A DNA stretch of 32,886 nt, from assembly GCF_020880415.1 (NCBI RefSeq), contig NZ_JAJIUJ010000100.1, positions 1-32,886 on the forward strand, given 5' to 3'. The DNA comes from Xanthomonas euvesicatoria pv. euvesicatoria (lineage in GTDB: Bacteria > Pseudomonadota > Gammaproteobacteria > Xanthomonadales > Xanthomonadaceae). The notes under the pieces were generated by a model. The model did not search any database, was not told the DNA's origin, and saw only the letters and a program-made list of their open reading frames with translations. Position 1 is the first letter of the stretch, and each line of letters starts with the position of its first letter. A program made the position numbers and the translations under genes. Below are positions 7,729 through 14,892 of the stretch, one piece after another.

Positions 7729-8121
7729 ATGGATATTCGTGCGTTTTTTGTTGTGCTCTTCGTGGCTTCCGTTCCGGCCAGCGCCCAGCAGGTTTTCAAG
7801 TGCGTGAGTGGTGCGCAAGTCGTTTACCAGTCGGCTCCGTGTCCAGGCGTTACCGCAAAGCAATGGGATGCTCAGCCTGAGCCGGATAACCCGGCGTTGA
7901 GGCAAAGGCTTGCCCGTACCGCTGCGCAGCTTCGCGCCCGCAATGCGTCTCCTGTCCGTTCCGGTTCTGGGACCTATGTGGCTGCCAGTTCTTCCAAGGA
8001 TCGCTATGCATGTGAGGTTGCCAAAGAGGGGCGTCGTGCAGCCTATGAAGCTGCCGGCGTGCATCGCTCTTTCGCGCTTTCCAGCTATTGGGACAACGCA
8101 GTCCAAGATGCCTGCAAATGA
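7729..8121 (+). CDS. Secreted accessory protein (DUF4124-like), prophage A
   Basis: A 130-residue protein with a signal peptide (about residues 1-19, ending ASAQQ) and a VFKCVSGAQVVYQSAPCPG block typical of DUF4124-like periplasmic proteins. GGGGAGGG precedes the ATG. Nothing comparable occurs in prophage B, so this is probably a cargo gene carried behind zot. Function unknown. Confidence 0.65.
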   Translation: MDIRAFFVVLFVASVPASAQQVFKCVSGAQVVYQSAPCPGVTAKQWDAQPEPDNPALRQRLARTAAQLRARNASPVRSGSGTYVAASSSKDRYACEVAKEGRRAAYEAAGVHRSFALSSYWDNAVQDACK

Positions 8122-8130
8122 CCCAGGGGT

Positions 8131-8149
8131 GTAGGGGCATAGCCCCTAC
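8131..8149. terminator. GTAGGGGC hairpin between converging genes, prophage A
   Basis: GTAGGGGC and GCCCCTAC pair perfectly around a 3-base loop. It lies between the + strand structural operon and the minus-strand DUF3653 gene, so it could end both transcripts. A near copy is at 9058-9076 in prophage B, with the surrounding bases also conserved in inverted orientation. No T-tract is present, so a role as single-strand hairpin (minus-strand origin or packaging signal) is an alternative. Confidence 0.5.
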
Positions 8150-8159
8150 GGATAACGCC

Positions 8160-8498
8160 TTACCCGCGCCGTGGACCTCGTGGCCCACGCGTCCTACGGA
8201 TCACCGTCGATCGATCGGCGGACCCCGCGCCATCCACCACTGATAGCCGCATTTCACGCCTGCGCCGGAGCACGTCCCGCAGGTAGATCACCTCGGCCGG
8301 CCTGGCATGCCACACGCGCTCGCGTTCCTCGGCCATCATCAGCGCCCACTCGCGGGCGATGTTGCATGTGAGCGACCAGTACCGCATTCCCACCGGGTCG
8401 ATATCTCGGCCTTCGGGAGTGAAAAACCGATGCCCCTGAAAACCAAAACCGGCCCAAGGGCCGGTTAGGTCTACGCGATCGTAGGTGTCTAGCGTCAT
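8160..8498 (-). CDS. DUF3653-like phage protein, prophage A
   Basis: A 112-residue protein with the LTGPWAGFGF core (from residue 12) and a basic tail with SADRSTVIRR and RGPRGPRRG. AGGAAG lies about 10 bp before the ATG at 8498, which is preferred over the GTG at 8552. In the excised phage circle its ATG would overlap the repressor stop (ATGA). This suggests the two are cotranslated and that it works with the repressor, for example as a regulator; that role is inference. Confidence 0.7.
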   Translation of the reverse strand: MTLDTYDRVDLTGPWAGFGFQGHRFFTPEGRDIDPVGMRYWSLTCNIAREWALMMAEERERVWHARPAEVIYLRDVLRRRREMRLSVVDGAGSADRSTVIRRTRGPRGPRRG

Positions 8499-8571
8499 TG
8501 TCCGGTCCGCTTCCTGTGGAGGGACCAGCAGTGATAGGCCGCCAGGGCGCACAGGAGCGTCAACACAGCCA

Positions 8572-8599
8572 ATTTCGCATAATGTATATTATGTCAATG
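8572..8599 (+). other. Intact dif-like site between the two prophages
   Basis: Arms ATTTCGCATAA (8572-8582) and TTATGTCAATG (8589-8599) flank the centre TGTATA (8583-8588). Both arms match bacterial dif, unlike the outer sites at 2001 and 15395. The XerC arm fits the right end of prophage A and the XerD arm the left end of inverted prophage B. It could still serve XerCD chromosome resolution and further phage integration. Confidence 0.88.
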
Positions 8600-8681
8600 C
8601 TCTTGCGCCGCTGGTTGCGTTCGTTTGCTGCTGCGGTCACACCGCGGCGGCGACGATGGCGCGCCAAATGGAGATTGGCAG

Positions 8682-9047
8682 ATGCGTGATAGACAACTGA
8701 CCGGCCCCTGGGCCGGTTTTTCGTTCGTACGGGGCGAGCTGGTGACGCCTGAGGGAAAGACCTTCACAGCCACCCAGCTCACCTGGCTGGCACTGACATC
8801 CAGCCTGGCGCGGGAATGGTCCGCGATGATGGACGAAGCGAAGCTAAGAGCGTGCAACCCTCAATACAGAAGCCTATATGTGCCTAGGCCGCCACATCGG
8901 TCACAAGCGGCCAATGTGATCTACCTGCGGGACGTGATCCAGCGCAGGCATGAAGAGCGGTCCTCAGTGGTGGCTGAAGCGGGGTCCGCCGATCGATCGA
9001 CGGTGGTGCGTAGGAAGCGTGGGCCTCGAGCTCCACGGCGCGGGTGA
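8682..9047 (+). CDS. DUF3653-like phage protein, prophage B
   Basis: A 121-residue homologue of 8160-8498: LTGPWAGFSF core at residues 6-15, VIYLRDV motif shared, and a nearly identical basic tail (SADRSTVVRRKRGPR). GGAG at 8670 precedes the ATG. In the excised circle the repressor frame would stop at 8689, overlapping this ATG in ATGCGTGA. The longer frame starting at 8625 lacks support. Confidence 0.7.
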   Translation: MRDRQLTGPWAGFSFVRGELVTPEGKTFTATQLTWLALTSSLAREWSAMMDEAKLRACNPQYRSLYVPRPPHRSQAANVIYLRDVIQRRHEERSSVVAEAGSADRSTVVRRKRGPRAPRRG

Positions 9048-9057
9048 GGCGTTATCC

Positions 9058-9076
9058 GTAGGGGCGTTGCCCCTAC
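9058..9076. terminator. GTAGGGGC hairpin, prophage B
   Basis: GTAGGGGC and GCCCCTAC pair around a 3-base loop, between the + strand DUF3653 gene and the minus-strand gene at 9073-9213, whose stop codon lies inside it. See the copy at 8131-8149. Confidence 0.5.
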
Positions 9077-9213
9077 ACCCCTTGGTTACGTGCTGCGGCG
9101 CGTCTGAGGCGGCGGCGGTAGATGTGGTTGTCGATCAGGCCCAGGACCAGGCCGATGATGCAGGCGGCCAGGGAACCGACACATAGCACTGTGGCAACCT
9201 CCTGCTCAGTCAT
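9073..9213 (-). CDS. 46-residue membrane protein, prophage B
   Basis: Starts MTEQEVATVL, has one membrane segment (about residues 8-28) and a strongly basic tail with RRRLRRAAAR. The ATG overlaps the stop of the upstream gene by ATGA. Last gene of the structural-strand transcript. Function unknown. Confidence 0.55.
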   Translation of the reverse strand: MTEQEVATVLCVGSLAACIIGLVLGLIDNHIYRRRLRRAAARNQGV

Positions 9214-9485
9214 GACGTGTACCTGCGTGACAGCTCGGCAACGTACCTGGCCACCGTGCGCTTGGTGGACCCACCGGCGATGGTGCGGCGGATCTGCTCG
9301 AGCAGGAGCGCATCGGTGAGCTCCTGCAGGTTGCGGCGACCCTTGACCAGGCGCTTGGCCTGGCTCTCACGGTAGCGCCTGGCTCGCTCGGCATCGGTCA
9401 TGGCAGCCAGGCCGTTGGCAGGTGGCCGGCCTGGTCGGCCAGCCAAGGGCAGCTGCAGGGTGGACTGATCCTTGTCATCGCGCAT
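9210..9485 (-). CDS. Small basic protein, possible DNA-binding regulator, prophage B
   Basis: A 91-residue protein with GRPGRPPANG followed by AMTDAERARRYRESQAKRL. This GRPxRPP/AERxRRYRE pattern recalls small plasmid and phage replication-regulatory proteins. ATG 9485 is chosen, as the longer frame to 9557 would overlap the 30-residue gene. It is a candidate binder of the GTGACGCGTCAC palindromes in this prophage, but that link is only inference. Confidence 0.6.
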   Translation of the reverse strand: MRDDKDQSTLQLPLAGRPGRPPANGLAAMTDAERARRYRESQAKRLVKGRRNLQELTDALLLEQIRRTIAGGSTKRTVARYVAELSRRYTS

Positions 9486-9489
9486 GGGA

Positions 9490-9582
9490 TCAGCCCTTAC
9501 GCCGGCGAAACGATGACAGTGGCGCGAAGCACAAGACCAGCGCCAACAGAACAGCAATTGCGAATAGTGTTTCGGTATCCAT
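9490..9582 (-). CDS. 30-residue membrane protein, prophage B
   Basis: MDTETLFAIA onward: one membrane helix (about residues 5-22) and a basic end RRRKG. A strong site AGGGGAG lies 6-12 bases upstream. It sits between zot and the basic protein gene. Role unknown. Confidence 0.5.
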   Translation of the reverse strand: MDTETLFAIAVLLALVLCFAPLSSFRRRKG

Positions 9583-9615
9583 GCCCTACTCCCCTTGTTG
9601 ATGAGTGAATGATAT

Positions 9616-9629
9616 CGTGACGCGTCACG
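9616..9629. promoter_or_regulatory. Palindrome CGTGACGCGTCACG, copy 1
   Basis: A perfect 14-bp palindrome just after the zot stop and 34 bp upstream of the 30-residue gene. One of four related sites in prophage B (others 12597, 13435, 14880). Likely operator or RNA hairpin. Confidence 0.6.
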
Positions 9630-9632
9630 GAA

Positions 9633-10775
9633 TCAAAGCTGCGCTGTTGTATCTGGGATCGTTGTCGAAGTTTGATAGGGCTTCGACTCCGGGAACGTGC
9701 CTGCAGCTCGGGAGCTTGCGCCGATGACAGTGCCAGGTACAGCGGCAACCTGGTCGTGCACCTGATCAGCCGGCGGGACGTACGGAGGCGGCGGTGCAAC
9801 CGGCTGCTTATACGGGTTGTACGGCGTGCTGTTCCTAGCCACAGTGCGGCATTCTGGCTGGCTCATCTCGTACTTGGTGCCCTGCTCTGTCATGCAGCTG
9901 CAGGAGGCTTCCTGGTGCTTGCCCATGGCATCTGTGCCGGCGAGGCTGGACATGCAGTAGAGCTGGGGCTGACCTGCAGGAGATCCACCGTCATAAATCG
10001 GGGCTGTCCAGGGCATCGTAGCGAACCGCGCGACATGTGCCTTTGCGTAGTCGGTGGGTGTGTCGTAGGTACGCGGCCCCGGTGCGCCCTTCGCTGAAGC
10101 TCCAGTCACCCCGGTGCCGCTGTGTGTCGTGGCGGCTTCCTCGTTGATCTTGTCGATCTTCGCGCTGTAGCTGTGCTTGAGGTAATACATCGCGGTGAGG
10201 ATGATCAACACGCCGATGCCGACCATCTTGACCCAGGTCGGAATGCTGCGCTTAGTGGTCACCAGCGTCGTGGAGGTGTAGTAGTCGAAGACGTATTTAG
10301 GCCTCACCCAATCGACGATATTCCCGCACGGGCCAGCGACGTTGCCCTGGTAGGCGTCCCACTTCTTAAGCTTGGTTTTGCTCTTCATGATGGAGGTCTG
10401 CCGCACATGGCAGTGTTCCTCGTAGAGGCCGCGCAAGAACGGATCGAGCTGCAGACCTTGCTGCGCGATGAGGATGAAGTCGAAGCCGCGATGACGATGG
10501 CGGGCCATGGGCTCGACATGCTCAGGCACCTTCGCACCTGGGTTGCGGTTCGGGAAGACGGTGTAGCACTCATCCAGGATGATCACCGCGCCATCTGGGC
10601 AGTCCTGCCACTTGGTCGGGTCCTCAAGGTGCTTCCACCCTGCCCGCTCGTAGTCGAAGTCCTTGATGCCGTGGGCGTAGATCTCGCGCCCCTCTTTCTT
10701 GAACGCGAATGCCTTGTCGATCGCGTAAGCGGTCTTGCCGTGGCCTGGTTGGCCGGTAACGAGGTAAAGGGCCAT
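9633..10775 (-). CDS. zot: Zot/pI-like assembly ATPase, prophage B
   Basis: A 380-residue Zot-family inner-membrane ATPase. Walker A GQPGHGKT is at residues 8-15 and Walker B GAVIILDECY near residue 64. A membrane helix lies at about residues 184-202, then a periplasmic domain with Cys pairs and a Pro-rich tail. It shares little with the prophage A protein beyond motifs and the C-terminal end, which supports a separate origin. It overlaps the pVI stop by one base. Confidence 0.88.
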   Translation of the reverse strand: MALYLVTGQPGHGKTAYAIDKAFAFKKEGREIYAHGIKDFDYERAGWKHLEDPTKWQDCPDGAVIILDECYTVFPNRNPGAKVPEHVEPMARHRHRGFDFILIAQQGLQLDPFLRGLYEEHCHVRQTSIMKSKTKLKKWDAYQGNVAGPCGNIVDWVRPKYVFDYYTSTTLVTTKRSIPTWVKMVGIGVLIILTAMYYLKHSYSAKIDKINEEAATTHSGTGVTGASAKGAPGPRTYDTPTDYAKAHVARFATMPWTAPIYDGGSPAGQPQLYCMSSLAGTDAMGKHQEASCSCMTEQGTKYEMSQPECRTVARNSTPYNPYKQPVAPPPPYVPPADQVHDQVAAVPGTVIGASSRAAGTFPESKPYQTSTTIPDTTAQL

Positions 10776-11065
10776 TAGGATTTCACCAGCTTGGAGAGGA
10801 TGGCTTTCTGCGACACCGCTGCGGCGATCGCGGAAAGGATCATGGTGACGGACACGCCGATGCCGCTGGCGTCCCAGTAGGCGACGCCGACAGCGCCGAG
10901 GCCGGGCAACCAGCCGGCGATAAACGACTTGAGAGACGGCAGTGCCACTTCGTGTGCAACGAACCCAATGCCGAAGGCGATCAGCACACGGCCGACGATG
11001 CCAGGCAGATACGTGCGCAGGCCCTGCAGGAGCGCGCTGATAAGCGCGCCGATGATCATAGGCAT
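10775..11065 (-). CDS. Minor coat protein pVI-like (DUF2523), prophage B
   Basis: A 96-residue hydrophobic protein, MPMIIGALISALLQ onward, with several membrane segments, between pIII and Zot as in prophage A. The ATG at 11065 is chosen because AGAGGAG lies 9 bp upstream and it follows the pIII stop directly; the frame open to 11119 would overlap pIII. Confidence 0.72.
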   Translation of the reverse strand: MPMIIGALISALLQGLRTYLPGIVGRVLIAFGIGFVAHEVALPSLKSFIAGWLPGLGAVGVAYWDASGIGVSVTMILSAIAAAVSQKAILSKLVKS

Positions 11066-11066
11066 G

Positions 11067-12536
11067 TCAGCCCACTCCTCTAGCGAGAATGAAGACAGAG
11101 ACGCACGCAGAGACGGCAATGAGGCCGGCGCGTAGGCGTGCGATGAAGGTGCACCACATAGGCGGTGGCGAGGCGAACGTGGCCGAGTAGGCGCTGGCGA
11201 TCACACCACCGCTTGCAGCTTCGAAAGCTGGGCAGGTACCACCGCCACCGAAGCCGGATTGATCGAGGTCATCGGTGCTGATCTTCTTGGTGGTGAGCAC
11301 CTTGGTGTCGGCATCAGACGCGCCTGCACCCGGATCCTGTGACATGCCACCGACCTTGGTCCAGGCGGGTTGCTCGCCATTGCTGCCGCCGTCGCCGGTG
11401 CCCTTAGCGAGCAGCTTTTCTGCAGCACATGCGCTGCGCCACTGGAACAGCATCGAGTTGTATTCCATGGCGTCACACTTCTCACCAGTGCAGACGGGCA
11501 TAGAGGCGCAGGTTCCCCCGCTGACGTTGCGATTCCTGCGGGTGTTGCAGTCGATGCGCCACTGGATACGCGCCTGGCCGCACATGATCGCGTCGCCGCT
11601 GCAGCTAGGAGGTGTATTGCAATCATCGCCGCCGGAGAATTGGGTCTTATCAGGGTCACCCTCTCCATCACCTTCGCCGTCTGGCTCGCCGTCGCCGTCG
11701 CCATCTTTCTTGCACGTGCCGTCAGCGCCGCGCACCTCTCCTGCAGCGCACTGACCATCACCAGGCAGACAGCTGCCAGTGGGCGATTTGATCTGTCCTG
11801 CAGGGCACTCATTATCCTTCGGCTTACAGGTACCGTCCTGGCCTAAGACCATGCCGTCAGGGCACGCGTTGGGCTCGCAGGTGCCCTTTGCATTCTTAGA
11901 CTGGCCTTCGGGGCACTTGTCGGGCGGCGTGGGCTCACAGACGCCCAGGTAGCGATTCCAGACGTAGCCCTTCATGCCTTCACAGGCCTTGGGCGGGTCA
12001 GTAGGACAGACAGCGCCTGTGGCCTGCCAAGTCATGCTGTCATCGCCGTTCCCGAACCACACACCATCGCAGCCGTTTCGACAACCGATGCTTCCAGATC
12101 TTGCTGACCCTACGTACGTGCCCCAGGGGCCACCCCCGGTGTATGCAGGCTCCTTTTCGCAGGATTTGGCAACGTAGTAGTACTTGGTTCCCAGAAAGGG
12201 CACCGCGCCGTTGCTACACAGCGCATGGACAGATAACGCGGTTACCTCGGCGGTGGAATTGCCGGGGTCCTTCTCGATAGAGGGCCCCGTGTAAGCAGTG
12301 TCCTTGTTGCCGACAAGCTTGCAGACATCAGGGCCACGGCTGGATGCAAGCTGTGAGGCCGCTGCATATGCGTCTCCCTGGCTGCATTGCTCGGATGGGC
12401 TATCACACGCAGCGGCGCGCGCGTGGTCAATGCCGCACCAGGAGAGCGCGATAGCGACAAGAACGTAGGCGAGCCGGCGAGCGATCGCGGAAGCGAACAC
12501 GCGGCCAAGCAAGCTCAGCTGTCCAGTGCGAGCCAT
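11067..12536 (-). CDS. Adsorption protein pIII-like, prophage B
   Basis: A 489-residue secreted minor coat protein. A signal peptide ends near DHARAA (about residue 42, with a long basic start). The N-domain shares the CKLVG motif with prophage A. The middle has about four Cys-rich units of the form CPxGQ...GTCxP (residues ~205-275), then a Gly/Asp/Glu linker, a second Cys-rich domain and a terminal membrane helix. Host binding through pili is expected from the family; the Cys-rich repeats are absent from prophage A and may give a different host range. Confidence 0.82.
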   Translation of the reverse strand: MARTGQLSLLGRVFASAIARRLAYVLVAIALSWCGIDHARAAACDSPSEQCSQGDAYAAASQLASSRGPDVCKLVGNKDTAYTGPSIEKDPGNSTAEVTALSVHALCSNGAVPFLGTKYYYVAKSCEKEPAYTGGGPWGTYVGSARSGSIGCRNGCDGVWFGNGDDSMTWQATGAVCPTDPPKACEGMKGYVWNRYLGVCEPTPPDKCPEGQSKNAKGTCEPNACPDGMVLGQDGTCKPKDNECPAGQIKSPTGSCLPGDGQCAAGEVRGADGTCKKDGDGDGEPDGEGDGEGDPDKTQFSGGDDCNTPPSCSGDAIMCGQARIQWRIDCNTRRNRNVSGGTCASMPVCTGEKCDAMEYNSMLFQWRSACAAEKLLAKGTGDGGSNGEQPAWTKVGGMSQDPGAGASDADTKVLTTKKISTDDLDQSGFGGGGTCPAFEAASGGVIASAYSATFASPPPMWCTFIARLRAGLIAVSACVSVFILARGVG

Positions 12537-12583
12537 AGCGCCCCCAAGATGGCGATCATGACGAAGTAACCGACGTATTCCAT
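12515..12583 (-). CDS. 22-residue membrane protein (pVII/pIX-like), prophage B
   Basis: MEYVGYFVMIAILGALWL then a short end. It overlaps the pIII start by 22 bases, mirrors the 24-residue protein of prophage A, and follows the strong site GGGGGAG. Probable virion-tip protein by position only. Confidence 0.55.
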   Translation of the reverse strand: MEYVGYFVMIAILGALWLALDS

Positions 12584-12596
12584 AACTCCCCCTTTT

Positions 12597-12610
12597 CGTG
12601 TTGCGTCACA
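12597..12610. promoter_or_regulatory. Palindrome of the GTGACGCGTCAC type, copy 2
   Basis: CGTGTTGCGTCACA matches 11 of 14 positions of the perfect copies. It lies between the coat terminator and the start of the pIII gene group, 14 bp before that start. Confidence 0.5.
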
Positions 12611-12635
12611 AAAAAGGGCGGGGAAATCCCCGCCC
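12610..12635 (-). terminator. Rho-independent terminator after the coat gene, prophage B
   Basis: On the minus strand GGGCGGGGA and TCCCCGCCC pair almost without loop and are followed by six T. It lies about 25 bp after the coat stop, a clear intrinsic terminator limiting read-through into pIII. Confidence 0.88.
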
Positions 12636-12659
12636 TGCCCTGTCTGCCTGGCTGCCCGA

Positions 12660-12887
12660 TTACTTGGCCAGACGACGACCGAGGCCGATCATCGCGATCA
12701 CGGCGCAGGCGCCGAGAACGATCACGCCACCGGCCAGCAAGTCGGACTTGTCGATGCCGTCGGTCATGGCTGCGGCCACTTCGCCGGCAGCGAAGGCGGA
12801 GCCAGCCATCACCGATGCGGCGGCAGCGGTGACGCCTGCAGCGGCCTTGGCAACGATGGAGGTCGAACGGGTGGTGTTGGTCTTCAT
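12660..12887 (-). CDS. Major coat protein pVIII with signal peptide, prophage B
   Basis: A 75-residue precursor: a signal peptide of about 33 residues ending SAFA, then a mature part of about 42 residues with acidic start (GEVAAAMTDGIDKSD), hydrophobic core (LLAGGVIVLGACAVIAMIGL) and basic end GRRLAK. This is the Ff/Vibrio-phage plan and differs from the leaderless prophage A coat. AAAGGAAAG precedes the ATG; a strong terminator follows. Confidence 0.88.
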   Translation of the reverse strand: MKTNTTRSTSIVAKAAAGVTAAAASVMAGSAFAAGEVAAAMTDGIDKSDLLAGGVIVLGACAVIAMIGLGRRLAK

Positions 12888-12915
12888 GTGGTGCTTTCCT
12901 TTGATGGTTGGTTGG

Positions 12916-13116
12916 TCAAGCGAGAGAGATACGACGCCCCTGCCGAATCATGAAACCGACGGCCCAGCAACCCGCGATAATTCCGGAGATTGCCAAGCCC
13001 TCGCCCGCGTCCATCGGCGGAGGAAAATTGGACGCAGGTGCGTAAAACGGGGCCGCACATTGCTGCGTAGAAGCGTTGTAATCGGCTTCCTTGCAGTGCA
13101 GGACAAAGACGGCCAT
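12916..13116 (-). CDS. Minor coat-like membrane protein, prophage B
   Basis: A 66-residue protein, MAVFVLHCKEADY onward, with one membrane segment at about residues 41-58. AAGGAG lies 6 bp before the ATG. It lies between SSB and coat genes exactly like 4397-4648 in prophage A. Role unknown. Confidence 0.62.
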   Translation of the reverse strand: MAVFVLHCKEADYNASTQQCAAPFYAPASNFPPPMDAGEGLAISGIIAGCWAVGFMIRQGRRISLA

Positions 13117-13125
13117 GGCGGCTCC

Positions 13126-13398
13126 TTAGGCCGCCTTGACGGCGGGCTTGTCGACGCGGACCAGGGTGGGCTTGCGCGGCAGCTCGAAATCGCCGTAGCG
13201 ATTGACGCCTACGTTGTCCTCGAGGTTGTACTCGTAGACGCCGTTTTCGTAGGGCGGTTCCTTGCCAAGATCAAGGCGGACCGTCTGGCGGAACTTCGGG
13301 GTTTCGGCACTGGCTTCCTGGGTGCGAATGATTCCGCTACGACCCTGCTTTTCCCAGTGTTTTTCGTTGACGTGCTGGCTGGTGATCGTGATCTTCAT
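13126..13398 (-). CDS. Single-stranded DNA-binding protein (pV-like), prophage B
   Basis: A 90-residue protein in the gene V place. The core GKEPPYENGVYEYN aligns with [13 protein letters not shown] of the prophage A SSB, and both open with a short K-V/I-x-I strand. Basic C-terminus. The palindrome at 13435-13448 lies 37 bp before its start, so its expression may be regulated separately from Rep. Confidence 0.78.
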   Translation of the reverse strand: MKITITSQHVNEKHWEKQGRSGIIRTQEASAETPKFRQTVRLDLGKEPPYENGVYEYNLEDNVGVNRYGDFELPRKPTLVRVDKPAVKAA

Positions 13399-13434
13399 TG
13401 CGATGGTTACCTTGATGGTGATGGTGCGGAATTC

Positions 13435-13448
13435 CGTGACGCGTCACG
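13435..13448. promoter_or_regulatory. Palindrome CGTGACGCGTCACG, copy 3
   Basis: Perfect 14-bp palindrome, extended to 16 bp by flanking C and G (13434-13449), between the Rep and SSB genes. Confidence 0.62.
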
Positions 13449-13506
13449 GTGCGGTGGCGGTGAAGTGGTTGGGCCCCGCGCCGCAAGCGACACGGTGCCC
13501 CGGGAG

Positions 13507-14577
13507 TTAGGCGCAGTCGGGGAATAGCTCGTCCAGCTGATTGCTGATGCGAACCTCTAGGTCGAGCTGCTGCAGGTTCTTGAAACGACCTGGCACGCCG
13601 TCGTGGCTCAGGTAGCGCTGCAGGACTGAAACGGCATATTCGGGACTGCGACTGTTCAACGCGTTCCAGAGGACGCGGAGCGCTGTACCGGCCTGGGTGT
13701 CGATAAAATCGACCATGGCTTTGACGGACGGGAACACCATGCGTTCCTTGAGCTCGTGGCGGGTGAGCTCACCAATCACGAACTCAGCGAGATGCGTGTA
13801 GGCACTGGCGAAATGCTTCCCGGGATCGGACATGGCGCTGAGCGGGAGAATCATGCGCTTGCCGTACAGGCGGACTTCGCAACGAACCCACTTGCTCTCC
13901 GGGTCACCGAGCTGCTTGCCCTTCTCGTACACGCACAGCTCTTTGTGGCCCTTCTGGCCGACATAGAGGGTGCAGCCCTTATTGCTGCCTTCATCGCTGA
14001 CGTGCTTCGACTGCGGAGGCCGGCCGTTCGAGGTGAACGCACCCTGGTGATAAGCCTGGCGGAACTGCTCTACGTCGAAGGAGAGCCCCATGTGATCATC
14101 TACCGCGACATCGAGGCGAGTGAGGTGTGCACCGAGATCTTCAGCGATGCGCTCGGCGTAGGGCCAATTGGGAACATGACTGCATCCCTGCCCTGTAAGG
14201 CTGATACAGACCTCGCCAGAGTCAGCAATGCCGACGCGACCACAGACGCTTGAAGTCTCATCAATGAGGATGGCGCTGCGGTGATAGCTGAAGTTCCACA
14301 AGCGATCGACCAGGGCGCCGGCGACGATGCTGCCGGAGGTGCCGAAAACATAAGACACCATGTCTTGCACGCTCATCCGCTTGAGCACCTTGATGGCCTT
14401 GTCGGTGTCAAAGACCAAAGTGCAGAAATCGACTATCGGCGCTGAAAGACCTTCGACGGTCTGGGACTTTTGGCCCGTGTTACTGCTCGGGCCACCCGGC
14501 TGCGCCGGGCCTGCACCGGTCTGATTGCAGGCTGCGACCGGTGAAAAGGGTAGGCAAAGGGCAAGCAGCGGGGTCAC
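13507..14577 (-). CDS. Replication initiator, Rep_trans/RstA type, prophage B
   Basis: A 356-residue initiator of the Rep_trans family (as in RstA of CTXphi). Visible family-like features are the LTRLDVAVDDH segment near residue 153, CTLYVGQKGHKELCVYEKGKQLG near 202-224, and the WVRCEVRLYGK segment after it. The HUH motif of prophage A is absent. The start is taken as GTG 14577, which overlaps the preceding stop in GTGA. The first 45 residues are poorly conserved-looking and a later start is possible. Confidence 0.82.
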   Translation of the reverse strand: MTPLLALCLPFSPVAACNQTGAGPAQPGGPSSNTGQKSQTVEGLSAPIVDFCTLVFDTDKAIKVLKRMSVQDMVSYVFGTSGSIVAGALVDRLWNFSYHRSAILIDETSSVCGRVGIADSGEVCISLTGQGCSHVPNWPYAERIAEDLGAHLTRLDVAVDDHMGLSFDVEQFRQAYHQGAFTSNGRPPQSKHVSDEGSNKGCTLYVGQKGHKELCVYEKGKQLGDPESKWVRCEVRLYGKRMILPLSAMSDPGKHFASAYTHLAEFVIGELTRHELKERMVFPSVKAMVDFIDTQAGTALRVLWNALNSRSPEYAVSVLQRYLSHDGVPGRFKNLQQLDLEVRISNQLDELFPDCA

Positions 14578-14726
14578 AGAGCCACCGCCGGGGTGTTGCC
14601 GATGAGATGGATGCGCTGCTCGATGAGCGCGTCGTAGACAGCGACCAGCAGCTGCTGGCGGGCAAGTGCAGCGCGGGCGCGCAGCGAGTAGAGCTCATGC
14701 AGCTTCGGACCCTGCAAATCAAGCAC
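14574..14726 (-). CDS. 50-residue early protein, prophage B
   Basis: A short helical, Leu/Ala-rich protein (LDLQGPKLHELYSLRARAA). GTG start at 14726 with GAGG 6 bp upstream, overlapping the 57-residue gene; its stop overlaps the Rep start. Function unknown. Confidence 0.5.
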   Translation of the reverse strand: MLDLQGPKLHELYSLRARAALARQQLLVAVYDALIEQRIHLIGNTPAVAL

Positions 14727-14892
14727 GGCGCACCTCACGCTTGGCGTTGGCAACCAGGGCGGCGGCGCGGTAATCGGAGTCGAGGCGGTTGAATCGAGCC
14801 TGGCGGAGATAGGCGATCGACACGAACACGGCGCGCAGGAATGCGCACGCGATCAGGACCAGCCAGATGACCAAGATATTGTGATGCGTCAC
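14719..14892 (-). CDS. 57-residue early membrane protein, prophage B
   Basis: GTG start, AGGGGA 6 bp upstream, one membrane segment (about residues 5-28: ILVIWLVLIACAFLRAVFV), basic tail. First gene of the early operon, equivalent in place to 2513-2728 of prophage A. A copy of the GTGANGCGTCAC palindrome covers the start codon. Confidence 0.55.
   Translation of the reverse strand: MTHHNILVIWLVLIACAFLRAVFVSIAYLRQARFNRLDSDYRAAALVANAKREVRRA

Larger units (their letters stand above)
2012..8588 (+). mobile_element. Filamentous prophage A (Cf1c/phiLf type)
   Basis: About 6.6 kb between two dif-type sites, the usual size for a Xanthomonas inovirus. Gene order is repressor (minus), three small early proteins, HUH-type Rep, ssDNA-binding protein, minor coat, major coat, terminator, small membrane protein, pIII, pVI, Zot/pI, an accessory secreted protein, and a DUF3653 gene (minus). 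There is no integrase gene, consistent with use of host XerC/XerD. The coat protein is the 42-residue type I remember for phiLf and Cf1c. All core genes appear intact apart from an extra partial copy of the pVI start. Confidence 0.9.
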
